From positions 1 through 64,000 of the forward strand of contig CAXBNN010000002.1 in NCBI GenBank assembly GCA_963977135.1: a DNA stretch of 64,000 bases. The letters run 5' to 3'. Under the pieces are notes generated by a model. It had not been told where the DNA came from, searched no databases, and was given only the letters and a program-made list of their open reading frames with translations. Each line of letters opens with the position of its first letter. The first letter of the stretch is position 1. Of the stretch, positions 33,407 through 42,254 are shown piece after piece. The translations under genes were made by a program, and so were the position numbers. The stretch is from UBA2040 sp963977135 (GTDB lineage: Bacteria > Bacteroidota > Bacteroidia > Flavobacteriales_D > Crocinitomicaceae).

Positions 33407-34609
33407 ATGAATGAATTCCCTATTGCTTATTTGAATAGTAACGATGGCAGCGGTTTATTGGCTTTTGGCGATGGTCCACGTCTAAAAACTCAAGCTGGCA
33501 GGGCACTCCATGATTTAGAGTTGTTCATCATTGAACATCCTAAGAAATTCATTTTCGGGTATTTGGCCTATGATTTGAAGAATGAGTTGGAAGATGTTTC
33601 TTCAAAAAATACAGACAATAAAAATTTTCCCGATTTATTCTTTTGGGTTCCAGAATATGTTGTGAAAATGGATAGTGAACATTTTGAGTTCATGCAGGGC
33701 GAAAAAACAACGGAAAGTTTTGAGTTTTTAGAGTACTTTTTGGAAGAAGAGACTGATCAAAATTTTCACCCATATAAATTGGATTTCATTCCAGTTACAC
33801 CGAAGAAAAAGTACATTGAGAATGTCAATAAAATTAAAGAAAGAATTCAGCAAGGCGATGCATACGAAGTGAATTACTGTCAAGAATTTGTGGTAAAAGA
33901 CATTGAATTCGACTTTTCATTAGATGCTTATTTCAAATTGAATAACATCACCAAAGCTCCGTTTTCTACTTTTTTCCAATTCGATGATTATACAATTTTT
34001 TGCGGTTCACCTGAACGTTTTCTGCAGCGAAAAGGAACTAAATTGTTGTCGCAACCGATAAAAGGCACAGCACCTAGAAATCGTGACCCTAAAAAAGATG
34101 AGGCATTAAAAAATTCACTTTTGAATGATCCAAAAGAACGTGCGGAAAATGTCATGATCGTTGATTTGGTTCGAAATGATTTTTCAAAAATCGCTGAGAA
34201 AAACAGTGTGACTGTTGATGAATTGTTCGGGATTTATAGTTTCGAAACTGTTCACCAAATGATTTCTACGGTGAGTTGTCAAATAAAAGAAGAAACGAAA
34301 CTTACAGATATTATTCGTGCAACTTTCCCGATGGGTTCTATGACAGGAGCGCCAAAAGTAAGTGCAATGAAAATTATTGAAGAATTTGAAGATTTCAAAC
34401 GAGGCATATATTCAGGTTCAATTGGTTATATTGACCCAAATGGTGATTTCGATTTCAATGTAGTCATTCGTTCACTTTATTATGATAAATACAGTAAAAC
34501 CTTGACTTGCGATGTCGGAGGAGCGATTACTATTCAATCTGATGCAGAAAGCGAATACCAAGAATGTTTGACCAAGGTGCAGCGTATTTTGGATGGGATG
34601 AATGAGTAA
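33407..34609 (+). CDS. Chorismate-binding enzyme, aminodeoxychorismate synthase component I-like
   Basis: 400 aa. The chorismate-binding domain (about 135-395) shows QGDAYEVNYCQEF, PERFLQRKGTKLLSQPIKGT, the RAENVMIVDLVRND stretch and PMGSMTGAPKVSAMKIIEEF. Together with a short N-terminal domain it fits PabB (4-amino-4-deoxychorismate synthase, folate branch) better than TrpE. No PabA amidotransferase gene is beside it, so the partner must be elsewhere. tilS follows on the same strand, separated by a hairpin repeat. Confidence 0.9.
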   Translation: MNEFPIAYLNSNDGSGLLAFGDGPRLKTQAGRALHDLELFIIEHPKKFIFGYLAYDLKNELEDVSSKNTDNKNFPDLFFWVPEYVVKMDSEHFEFMQGEKTTESFEFLEYFLEEETDQNFHPYKLDFIPVTPKKKYIENVNKIKERIQQGDAYEVNYCQEFVVKDIEFDFSLDAYFKLNNITKAPFSTFFQFDDYTIFCGSPERFLQRKGTKLLSQPIKGTAPRNRDPKKDEALKNSLLNDPKERAENVMIVDLVRNDFSKIAEKNSVTVDELFGIYSFETVHQMISTVSCQIKEETKLTDIIRATFPMGSMTGAPKVSAMKIIEEFEDFKRGIYSGSIGYIDPNGDFDFNVVIRSLYYDKYSKTLTCDVGGAITIQSDAESEYQECLTKVQRILDGMNE

Positions 34610-34617
34610 TAAAAGTT

Positions 34618-34690
34618 TTACCGCAAAGAAGCAAAGAGCGCAAAGGATTTTTATAAAAGTGTCTTTGCGAACTTTGCTTCTTTGCGGTGT
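34618..34690. repeat. Inverted repeat, ACCGCAAAGAAGCAAAG family
   Basis: The arms 34620-34646 and 34662-34688 pair over 27 bp with about three mismatches (ACCGCAAAGAAGCAAAG then GCGCAAAG). A related hairpin is at 37073-37147. It sits between the PabB-like gene and tilS. Confidence 0.8.
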
Positions 34691-34737
34691 AAAAATCTAC
34701 AATACATGTTTTTACTAGTATAGTTTAAATCGAAAGT

Positions 34738-35994
34738 ATGAACAATTCCAAAATTCAATTTCCGTTACACTTAATTCCGGAGACTAAACAAAAGGTCTAT
34801 TTGGCGATTAGTGGTGGATTGGATTCTGTTGTATTATTTCATCTTCTTCAAGCGCAAAAAGTTGATGTTCATTTGTTGCATGTGAACTACAATTTACGAG
34901 GAGAAGATTCAATTGCTGATGAGAAATTCATTCGAGAATTGGCAAAAGTTAATGCTGTTCCTCTTGCCGTTCTCAACTACGAGATGAAGGCTCATCTAGC
35001 AGAAATGGGTGGAAATTTGCAAAATGAAGCTCGGAAAATTCGCTATTCTTTCTTTCAGAATTATCTATCTAAAGAACCGAATTCCATTCTGATGACGGCA
35101 CATCATTTCGATGATCAAATGGAAACCTTTTTCATGCATTTGAGTCGGAAATCTGGAATTGCTGGATTGAGCTGCATGGCTGAACAAAATGGAAATCACT
35201 GGCGTCCATTACTGAATTTTTCAAAACAAGAATTGAAAAAATACGTTTTGGAAAATAAATTCGAATGGCGCGAAGATGTTAGCAATCAGGAAAATAAATA
35301 TTTGCGAAATCTCTGGCGAAACGAATGGTTGCCAAAATTGAAATCGGAATTGCCTAGTTTGGAAGAAAGTGTTCGAGTTTTAATTCAAGCTTTTCAAAAA
35401 GAAAGGAACCATTTGGAACAAGAATTTCTACCACAAATCGCTGAAATTAATAAGAATAAATCTTGGCTTTTCTCTGATTTTGATTCAACTCCAGAGGAAG
35501 GAAAATATCTAATTGCCAAAGAATTGGGTTTTCGTTTTTCTGAATACGAACGATTAGTTGATTTGCGTCAAAGTGATAAATCTAAATACTTTGAAATCGA
35601 ACGGTTGAATCTCCAAATTTGGAATGATGGTGATGCCTTTTCCTTTCAATCCAACGAAATAAAACCACTTCCCCGACTAATTATAGAAGAAATTAATTCT
35701 TTTCCAGAAACATTCGACAAACACATTTACTATGCTGATAAAGCTAAAATAAAAGGTGAAATCAACTTACGGCATTGGCAAGAAGGTGACAGAATCGCTT
35801 CGGTAGGAATGAAAGGTTCACAGTTAATATCTGATATCATCAAAGATGCGAAGGTTCCTTCAGCAGAAAAAAAGAATGTTATAGTCGTAGAAGATCAGGA
35901 GAAAATTCTTTGGTGCGTTGGATTGAAGGTGGGACGATTGGCTTTGACGGATTCTAATTCTAATGAAATTTTGAGAATTCGGATTAACGAATGA
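34738..35994 (+). CDS. tilS: tRNA(Ile)-lysidine synthetase TilS
   Basis: 418 aa. The PP-loop SGGLDS is at 25-30, followed by LHVNYNLRG and a MTAHHFDDQMET motif typical of TilS. A C-terminal substrate-recognition region ends in HWQEGDRIASVGMKGSQLIS, conserved in the family. It converts C34 of tRNA-Ile(CAU) to lysidine, changing its specificity from Met to Ile, and is essential in most bacteria. The stop codon is immediately followed by a heptamer repeat. Confidence 0.95.
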   Translation: MNNSKIQFPLHLIPETKQKVYLAISGGLDSVVLFHLLQAQKVDVHLLHVNYNLRGEDSIADEKFIRELAKVNAVPLAVLNYEMKAHLAEMGGNLQNEARKIRYSFFQNYLSKEPNSILMTAHHFDDQMETFFMHLSRKSGIAGLSCMAEQNGNHWRPLLNFSKQELKKYVLENKFEWREDVSNQENKYLRNLWRNEWLPKLKSELPSLEESVRVLIQAFQKERNHLEQEFLPQIAEINKNKSWLFSDFDSTPEEGKYLIAKELGFRFSEYERLVDLRQSDKSKYFEIERLNLQIWNDGDAFSFQSNEIKPLPRLIIEEINSFPETFDKHIYYADKAKIKGEINLRHWQEGDRIASVGMKGSQLISDIIKDAKVPSAEKKNVIVVEDQEKILWCVGLKVGRLALTDSNSNEILRIRINE

Positions 35995-36014
35995 CGGATT
36001 GCGGATTGCGGATT
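35994..36014. repeat. Tandem heptamer, (A/G)CGGATT x3
   Basis: ACGGATT, GCGGATT, GCGGATT begin on the last base of the tilS stop codon. This is the reverse complement of the AATCCGT array at 23067-23090. Confidence 0.8.
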
Positions 36015-36071
36015 TGGGGGGAAATGGAACGCGCCTGCCTGTCGGCTAGAGGGGGATTAGACAGATTTTTT

Positions 36072-36160
36072 GCCACGAATGCACAAATTTACACGAATAA
36101 TCTTTGTTTAACTCTGTGCCTTCTTTGTGCACTTTAGCTGCGCTGCTTCCTTCGGAGGTG
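36072..36160. repeat. Degenerate dispersed-repeat segment between tilS and the MtfA-like gene
   Basis: The word CACGAAT is repeated 18 bp apart (36074-36080 and 36092-36098) around GCACAAATTTA, followed by CTCTGTGCC and CTTTGTGCAC. Sequences of this kind recur in intergenic DNA of Bacteroidota and other phyla (recalled, not searched). No ORF is visible here. Confidence 0.35.
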
Positions 36161-36163
36161 TGG

Positions 36164-37036
36164 TTAATTCCCTTTAAAATACCCATCCAACACTTCAAAA
36201 ATCTCAGGATGTTTTTCTTTTAATTTTCCTGGTTTTTCCTTGTAGTATTCAGCTAAAACGGCAAAAAATTCAGCTTCGTTTGTTAGAGCATAAGGATTAA
36301 TGTCGCTTTGTCTTTGGCGAATGTCTTTCATTTCTTCGGCTATGACATTTGCCCAAACTTTTCGAGTTTCATGGTCCATTCCTGCTGGGAAACCATCAAT
36401 TGAACCATCTACTTTATCTAGTAAATGAGCAAATTCGTGGACACCAACATTTTGACTGTCATTTTCGTTTGAAAATCCTTGTTCTAGTGCCCTTAGCGAC
36501 AAGATCATTGTATTGTTCATCATTCCACCATGATGAACTTGACCTTGGATGTAACCTGCGTCACTAATTACTTTTTCGTTGTTATAATTGTCTGGATAGA
36601 CCAGCACTTCTCGCAATTTTCCATAATTCCAAAATGGCAAATTCCAATAAGCGTATACAGCTGAAGAAGCGACTAACAAACATGTATCTTTTTCAGCTAC
36701 CTCCTTGTCCACTTCTGTAACCAAAACTTCGGCTAAAAATAGTCCTATCCTATCTGCGAAAATTACCCGATCCGATTTGCTTAATTTCTTGTAGAAGGGA
36801 ATATTTCGTTCCAACCAAAAACGATCGTTCGCATTTAATGCTACCCGCGTTTTATACTTCATTAAAGTTTTTGTTTGCTTGCGCCATATCATTAAGGCAA
36901 TTGAAACTCCGACAACGACGATAAAGCCCAACAGTTTTGCTGAGCCAGTTTGACCGTTTTGAATTAGTAAAGGCACACAAACCAAAAGGATAAAGAAAAA
37001 TAATATCCAAGGAATGAAACGTTTGTTTTTGTTCAT
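36164..37036 (-). CDS. MtfA-like zinc-dependent peptidase (M90 family)
   Basis: 290 aa. Two N-terminal TM helices (about 7-25 and 31-48) precede a catalytic domain with HEFAH at 200-204 (zinc ligands and catalytic Glu) followed by LLDKVDGSIDGFP, the signature of DgsA anti-repressor MtfA. EAEFFAVLAEYYKEKP near the C-terminus carries the downstream acidic ligand. MtfA of E. coli is a cytosolic aminopeptidase affecting glucose transport; the membrane anchor here differs, so the role may too. Confidence 0.9.
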   Translation of the reverse strand: MNKNKRFIPWILFFFILLVCVPLLIQNGQTGSAKLLGFIVVVGVSIALMIWRKQTKTLMKYKTRVALNANDRFWLERNIPFYKKLSKSDRVIFADRIGLFLAEVLVTEVDKEVAEKDTCLLVASSAVYAYWNLPFWNYGKLREVLVYPDNYNNEKVISDAGYIQGQVHHGGMMNNTMILSLRALEQGFSNENDSQNVGVHEFAHLLDKVDGSIDGFPAGMDHETRKVWANVIAEEMKDIRQRQSDINPYALTNEAEFFAVLAEYYKEKPGKLKEKHPEIFEVLDGYFKGN

Positions 37037-37072
37037 GGGGTGAATTTAAGGAAAATTTAGTCTGTTGTTTTT

Positions 37073-37147
37073 TTTACCGCAGAGACGCGGAGGCGCAAAG
37101 GTTATGTGTATGAATTTCTCTGCGCTCTTTGCTTCTCTGCGGTAAAA
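37073..37147. repeat. Inverted repeat, ACCGCAGAGA family
   Basis: The left arm begins TTTACCGCAGAGACGCGGAG at 37073 and runs to 37102; the right arm 37115-37147 is its imperfect reverse complement (TTTACCGCAGAGAAGCAAAG when inverted). It belongs with the repeat at 34618-34690. Confidence 0.75.
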
Positions 37148-37177
37148 TTTTTCTTTTTACTTTTTGAATATGAGTGT

Positions 37178-37204
37178 ATAAAAAAAGCCTTCCGAAGAAA
37201 GCTT
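37178..37204 (-). terminator. Intrinsic terminator of the 64-aa gene
   Basis: On the minus strand AAGCTTTC pairs with GAAGGCTT around a TTCG tetraloop (one G-T wobble), followed by a T run. It lies 25 bp after the small gene's stop. Confidence 0.8.
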
Positions 37205-37228
37205 AATTAAATGTTAAATATATTGAGG

Positions 37229-37423
37229 TTATTCTTTAACCCATTTTTCACTTCTCATTTCACCTAGAACGTTCACTACTTTGGTACGAGCATAATCTTC
37301 TGCCGCCATAACCATTTGTTCTCTGGTGTCCCTTCTTACTAATACACCAGAAGAACCTTGGTTTTTTACTTCAATGTAAAATCCGTCTCTTAGTTTCGCT
37401 GGCTTTGTTGCTGGTCTACCCAT
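37229..37423 (-). CDS. Small conserved protein of unknown function, 64 aa
   Basis: 64 aa, basic N-terminus (GRPATKPAKLRDGFYIEV), no signal or TM segment. The sequence looks like a small protein I have seen repeatedly in Flavobacteriia, beginning MGRPATKP-(A/I)-KLRDGFYIE, but I know no assigned function. Its own terminator and a TATCTTTA box upstream (37467-37460) support a real, independently expressed gene. Its size and basic charge are compatible with nucleic-acid binding; that is speculation. Confidence 0.75.
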   Translation of the reverse strand: MGRPATKPAKLRDGFYIEVKNQGSSGVLVRRDTREQMVMAAEDYARTKVVNVLGEMRSEKWVKE

Positions 37424-37548
37424 TTCTTATTTTTAATCTTAATTATTACTATTTAATCTATAAAGATAGCAACTATATATCTGATTTTGTTTGGATTTAT
37501 ACTTTATTGTGAAAAAACATATGCACAAAAATATAAGGTTTTCAACTT

Positions 37549-38184
37549 TTACACCTCTTTAGAACTAGCTGAATAGATGGCTTTTACTCCATCAAAATTC
37601 ATGTCTACTAGGTCCCAACAGACAAATAACGCCAACCAATGATCGACGCTTCTCATCGATAAATTTGACTTTCGATACAATTGGCTTAATGACAAAACCT
37701 CATCATTTCTAAAAAACTGAAGAAGTGATAATTCCTCTTCACCAAACTTTTCTGGCCGAGCGACTTTTCGTTCTCGATGCTGCCAAACTTTGAATAATAT
37801 TTTGTTGACCAATAGCGTATTATCGTCTTTTCTGAAGTAAGATTTCCATTTCCCTTCTTCGTCTAGTGCTCGATAAGGTCTCTTGGTATTTGGTTCCACA
37901 ATCACTTCCAATACCAAACGGAAACCTTCTTGATGAACTTGACTTTTGAATTCCAAAGCTGGTTTGCAATACATTTGAGCGGCACCTTCTATCATGTGAA
38001 ATTCCTCCTCGGGGTTACAACCGACTACTTTTCCATTGTCTTTCACCCCAATCAGTAGACGTCCACCATCTGTATTGGCAAAAGCCACCAAAGTTCGCGC
38101 AATCTTCTTTTGATCGTCGATGGCGAATTTAAAATCTTGGGTTTGGTTTTCGCCAAGCTTTATGAAATTGGAAATTTGGGACAT
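37549..38184 (-). CDS. AlbA_2 (Schlafen-like) domain protein
   Basis: About 211 aa from ATG 38184 (an in-frame TTG at 38190 is possible). The N-terminal half has EnqTQDFKFAIDDQKKIARTL and FANTDGGRLLIGVKDNGKVVG, the hallmark of the AlbA_2/divergent AAA_4 domain found in transcriptional regulators and Schlafen-type proteins. The C-terminal half (about 150-205) looks like a winged helix (LSLSQLYRKSNLSMRSVDHW). Nucleic-acid binding is likely; targets unknown. It follows the PafA-like gene by 16 bp in the same direction. Confidence 0.8.
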   Translation of the reverse strand: MSQISNFIKLGENQTQDFKFAIDDQKKIARTLVAFANTDGGRLLIGVKDNGKVVGCNPEEEFHMIEGAAQMYCKPALEFKSQVHQEGFRLVLEVIVEPNTKRPYRALDEEGKWKSYFRKDDNTLLVNKILFKVWQHRERKVARPEKFGEEELSLLQFFRNDEVLSLSQLYRKSNLSMRSVDHWLALFVCWDLVDMNFDGVKAIYSASSKEV

Positions 38185-38200
38185 TATCAAGAATTTCTAT

Positions 38201-39838
38201 TTACTTAACAAGAATCGGTAAAATAGGTTCGCCAGTCGTACAAGCTGGTTTTTGAAGATTCAAAATATGTGTCAAAGTTGGAACGATATCGGTGATTTCT
38301 ACCCTTTCGAAAAGTTCTTGTTTAGGAATCTTTTTTCCGTACCAAAGTAAAGGAACATGCGTATCGTAATTGTATGCTGAACCATGACTCGTTCCTTTTC
38401 GCGAGGATTCTGTGTCTTCATATTTAGGCAAGAAACCTGGTTTAAGCATGAAAATAACGTTTCCACTTCTCACTGGATCGTAGCCATTTTGAACCATTTC
38501 GGCAAACTGATCACCAGCATTTGCTCGGCTTAGGTCTGAGGTGGTGAAAACATCTTTAACGCCCTCCCATTTTTTTATTTCAGAGGCAATAAATCGTTCG
38601 ATCTTATCTTTGTCTGCATCTAAAAATGAAATCAAATCTTCATTCAAATAAATGTTGTTGTTTTCTTCGATCGCCACGAAGTCAGCACCATATTTTGCCT
38701 TAACGGACTCTTGTAGTTCCAACATATTATCTTTTAAGAATGCATATCCTCCCGGCAAGTTATGACCTGTCAACCATTCAGGAATTGGAACAACAGCATG
38801 ATCTGCCGTCAAGAACAACACAAAGTCTTTTCCAACTTGATTTTTAACTGCAGAAAGCAAACGTTCGATTTCCAAGTCCAAACGCAAATACATGTCCTCA
38901 ATTTCGATAGAATAAGGACCAAAAGCATGACCTGCAATATCAGGAGTAGAATAACTGATGGCAAGGAAATCACTGTTTTCACCTTTTCCTAAATTCTCAT
39001 TTTTCATGGCTGCAATAGCGAAATCTGTTAAGTAGGTATTCGCCCAAGGTGTCACTGTGAAAAGGTTAAAATTGGTCACTCCAGGCGAAATAGTTTTGAA
39101 ATCATACGGAAAAGTTGAAGCCGTTTTATTTGGTAACAAAACTTCATATTTTGAATTGTCGGGACCGCTTGCCGAATAAGATTCAATTGGGTAAAGTGTA
39201 TTCCAAGTTCCTTGCATTACTGATTTTGGATATTCTTTTGAATTAAAATCAATTACATATTTCGGTAAATCTTTGGTGTAATATTCACTTGTGATAAATT
39301 TCCCAGTCATGTAATCGTACCAGTACGAACCATCGCTCAAATGTCCTCCAGGCAAAATCGCCCCACGGTCTTTTATCGACATCGAAATAACTTTTGAATT
39401 AGGATAGGTCACTTTCAATTGATCAGTTATCGTCATACACGTCAATGTTCTTGGCGAACGAATTCCATAACCTGATTCTGTTCCTACGGAAAAATAAGCA
39501 GAATCGGTTACACAATTTACAGTCGCTTGTTGCGCTCTATCATACCATTCGTTCCCAACAATACCATGCTGATTAGGCGTTGTTCCAGTATAAATCGAAG
39601 CGTGACCAGGACCTGTATAAGTTGGAACATAATTGTATTGCGTATTTCGGCAATTGGTTCCTTTGTCCATCAATTTCACAAAACCACCTTTTGAAAAGCG
39701 ATCTTGGTAACGGTACAAATAATCGTAAACCATTTGATCGACAACAACACCAACAACCAATTTTGGCGATGATTTACCTTGACTGAATGTGAAATTAGAA
39801 GCCAAGCAAAGAACTAAGAATAATGAGAATTTAAACAT
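38201..39838 (-). CDS. PafA-like alkaline phosphatase
   Basis: 545 aa with a signal peptide (1-19, ending TFSQ). The metal-binding and catalytic pattern matches PafA of Elizabethkingia/Flavobacterium: nucleophile Thr75 in TYTGPGHASIYTGTTP, Asn96 in GNEWYD, and the Lys156-x-Arg158 pair in SIKDRGAILPGGH; the Thr-Asn spacing of 21 equals that of PafA (79/100). Later metal ligands are in STPDIAGHAFGP and TADHAV. It should be a zinc-dependent phosphate monoesterase in the periplasm or outer membrane, serving phosphate scavenging. Confidence 0.92.
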   Translation of the reverse strand: MFKFSLFLVLCLASNFTFSQGKSSPKLVVGVVVDQMVYDYLYRYQDRFSKGGFVKLMDKGTNCRNTQYNYVPTYTGPGHASIYTGTTPNQHGIVGNEWYDRAQQATVNCVTDSAYFSVGTESGYGIRSPRTLTCMTITDQLKVTYPNSKVISMSIKDRGAILPGGHLSDGSYWYDYMTGKFITSEYYTKDLPKYVIDFNSKEYPKSVMQGTWNTLYPIESYSASGPDNSKYEVLLPNKTASTFPYDFKTISPGVTNFNLFTVTPWANTYLTDFAIAAMKNENLGKGENSDFLAISYSTPDIAGHAFGPYSIEIEDMYLRLDLEIERLLSAVKNQVGKDFVLFLTADHAVVPIPEWLTGHNLPGGYAFLKDNMLELQESVKAKYGADFVAIEENNNIYLNEDLISFLDADKDKIERFIASEIKKWEGVKDVFTTSDLSRANAGDQFAEMVQNGYDPVRSGNVIFMLKPGFLPKYEDTESSRKGTSHGSAYNYDTHVPLLWYGKKIPKQELFERVEITDIVPTLTHILNLQKPACTTGEPILPILVK

Positions 39839-39865
39839 GACATTAAAGTTATAATAATTGATTCA

Positions 39866-40030
39866 AAAAGTTGCAAGTTGCAAGTTGTTTGCTTCGGAAA
39901 GGCAAAGTTACAAGTTCTAGTCGCATAGGTTCGCAGCGCTCGCTGTTGATTTCTACAAAACCTTGTATCATATATTATCCACACAGAACTTGCAACCTGA
40001 AGAGCCGCCTGCGGATCAACTTGTAACTTT
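39866..40030. repeat. Composite inverted repeat, AGTTACAAGTTG family
   Basis: The right element (39985-40030), read on the minus strand, is AGTTACAAGTTGATCCGC then GCGGCTCTTCAGGTTGCAAG, almost the same as the plus-strand element at 46197-46242. The left element (39866-39917) is a degenerate copy in the opposite orientation (AAGTTGCAAGTTG ... AAAGTTACAAGTTCT). The whole fills the gap between the phosphatase and tex. It is not protein-coding. Confidence 0.8.
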
Positions 40031-40031
40031 T

Positions 40032-42146
40032 TTAAAGTCTTTTTAATCCAACGCGTTTTCTATTTACATCGATTTCCATCACTTTAACTTCAACATGTTC
40101 GTGTAAGGCAATCACTGTTGATGGATCGTCGACGTAACTGTCTGATAATTGTGATTTGTGGATTAAGCCATTTTCTTTGATGCCGATATTAACGAATGCA
40201 CCGAAAGCAGTAACGTTGGTTACGATTCCTGGTAAAATCATTCCTGGTATCAAATCTTCAATTTTTTGAATACGGTTATCGAAACTTAGAACTTGAGCTT
40301 GTTTTCTTGGGTCTCGACCTGGTTTTTTTAATTCTGAAATAATATCTGTGAAGGTAAATCCATCGATATCGGCAAAATCTGTTTTGTTCAATCCTCCGAG
40401 AACTTTATCGTTTCCAATTAATTCTTCGAGCGTCATTTTAGCCTTCTTCGCAATTTTTTCGGCAACAGCATAACTTTCCGGGTGAACGGCACTATTATCT
40501 AATGGATGTTCTCCTTCACGAACACGCAAGAATCCTGCCGCTTGTTCGAACGCTTTGTCTCCCATTCTTGCAACTTCTTTCAATGCTTTTCGAGATTTGA
40601 AAGGTCCATTTTCCGCTCGGTGTTTCACTATATTATCGGCTAAAGTTGGTCCCAAACCTGAAACGTATTGTAGCAAATAAGTCGATGCTGTGTTCACATC
40701 TACTCCTACTCCATTCACACAAGAAACAACCACATCATCCAAGGCTGTTTTCAACCAAGTTTGATTGACTTCATGCTGATAAGATCCTACGCCCAAAGAT
40801 TTCGGGTCAATTTTTACCAATTCTGACAATGGATCCATCAACCTTCGACCAATGGAAACGGCGCCACGAACAGTTACGTCAAAATTTGGAAATTCCTTTC
40901 TAGCAATTGGACTAGCTGAATAAATGGATGCACCATCTTCACGAACAACGAAAACTTGCAATTCTCTGTCGAAACGGATTCCTTGAACGAACTTCTCTGT
41001 TTCTCTTCCAGCAGTTGCATCTCCAATGGCGATCGCTTCTACCTTATACGCTTGAACCAATTGCGCAATTTTACTTTGTGCAGGACCGAATTCTTTTTGT
41101 GGTGGATGAGGATATATCGTGGCGTTTGTCAATAATTCACCTGATTCATCAACGACAACTACTTTACAACCCGTCCTAAACCCTGGATCGATTGCTAAAA
41201 TTCGTTTATTGCCCAAAGGAGGTGCAAGCAACAATTGACGTAAATTTTTAGTGAATATCTGCAACGCTTCTTTGTCCGCTTTCTCTTTTGCTTCCGACAT
41301 GATTTCATTTTCAACAGAAGAACTTAGCAAGCGTTTGTATGATTCTTTGCAAGCCATTGCAACTTGATCAGCACATTCGTCATCGCCTTTGACATAAAAC
41401 CGCTCGACCATAGCTGTACATTCATCTTTGTCGACTTGAATTTTCACTTTAAGCAAACCTTCTTTGTCGGCACGTGAAATGGCCAGAAAACGATGAGAAG
41501 CGCAACGGTACAGCGGTTCCGAAAAATCAAAATAATCTTTGTAGGTCTGCGCTTCTTCGTCTTTTCCTTTCACCAATTTACTTTGGAGCATTCCTTTTCT
41601 TCGGTAGTGATTTCTCAAGCGATCACGAAGCGAAATGTTTTCATTTATCCACTCTGCCATAATATCGCGAGCGCCTTCAAGAGCCATTTCTTCATCGATA
41701 ACGTCGCCTTTTACAAAGCGATCGGCCATTTGAAATGGATCTCCACCACGCTGCGACATGATCATTTTTGCTAAAGGTTCCAATCCCAATTTCTTGGCTT
41801 TGTCCCCTTTTGTTTGACGTTTTTGTTTATACGGCAAATACAAATCTTCCAAACCTTGAGTCACAAAACAAGTTTCAATTTTGTTCCTTAAATCATCATC
41901 TAACTTTCCTTGCTCTTCGATAGAATTTAATATCGTTTTTTGACGAGCAATTAAATCATCGTATAATTTCAAAGCATCCCGAATTTGTCCTACTTCCACT
42001 TCGTCCAAACCACCTGTCATTTCTTTTCGATAGCGAGAAATAAAGGGAATTGAAGCAGCTTCATTTAAAAGTGAAGTCGTATTTTGAATAGCCTTATCAC
42101 TAGCCGACATTTGGCTTTTTACAAATTCAAATTGAGTCATTGACAT
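40032..42146 (-). CDS. tex: RNA-binding transcriptional accessory protein Tex
   Basis: 704 aa. An N-terminal helical region is followed by the YqgF/RNase H-like domain (LAIDPGFRTGCKVVVVD), a helix-hairpin-helix part (TASTYLLQYVSGLGPTLADN) and a C-terminal S1 domain (PGIVTNVTAFGAFVNIGIKE) ending KRVGLKRL. Tex proteins bind nucleic acid and influence transcription and RNA turnover. It is slightly shorter than the E. coli/Pseudomonas form. A good promoter lies upstream. Confidence 0.95.
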   Translation of the reverse strand: MSMTQFEFVKSQMSASDKAIQNTTSLLNEAASIPFISRYRKEMTGGLDEVEVGQIRDALKLYDDLIARQKTILNSIEEQGKLDDDLRNKIETCFVTQGLEDLYLPYKQKRQTKGDKAKKLGLEPLAKMIMSQRGGDPFQMADRFVKGDVIDEEMALEGARDIMAEWINENISLRDRLRNHYRRKGMLQSKLVKGKDEEAQTYKDYFDFSEPLYRCASHRFLAISRADKEGLLKVKIQVDKDECTAMVERFYVKGDDECADQVAMACKESYKRLLSSSVENEIMSEAKEKADKEALQIFTKNLRQLLLAPPLGNKRILAIDPGFRTGCKVVVVDESGELLTNATIYPHPPQKEFGPAQSKIAQLVQAYKVEAIAIGDATAGRETEKFVQGIRFDRELQVFVVREDGASIYSASPIARKEFPNFDVTVRGAVSIGRRLMDPLSELVKIDPKSLGVGSYQHEVNQTWLKTALDDVVVSCVNGVGVDVNTASTYLLQYVSGLGPTLADNIVKHRAENGPFKSRKALKEVARMGDKAFEQAAGFLRVREGEHPLDNSAVHPESYAVAEKIAKKAKMTLEELIGNDKVLGGLNKTDFADIDGFTFTDIISELKKPGRDPRKQAQVLSFDNRIQKIEDLIPGMILPGIVTNVTAFGAFVNIGIKENGLIHKSQLSDSYVDDPSTVIALHEHVEVKVMEIDVNRKRVGLKRL

Positions 42147-42162
42147 TCTATTTTTAGGATTC

Positions 42163-42192
42163 CAAAATTAACGCTCGATTGCGAAAAATCAA
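42163..42192 (-). promoter_or_regulatory. tex promoter
   Basis: On the minus strand TTG (42192-42190), a 19-bp spacer and TAATTTTG (42170-42163) match the Bacteroidota consensus fully; the ATG at 42146 is 16 nt after the box. Confidence 0.6.
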
Positions 42193-42254
42193 GCAAAAAT
42201 GGAAATGGTTCGCTTTTTGTTTGTAACTTTTCTTATTAATAGAATTATCGTTTT

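Noticed and set aside
39839..40031. Small gene between the phosphatase and tex
   Set aside because: Short open frames there are made of the repeat family and have no coding features.
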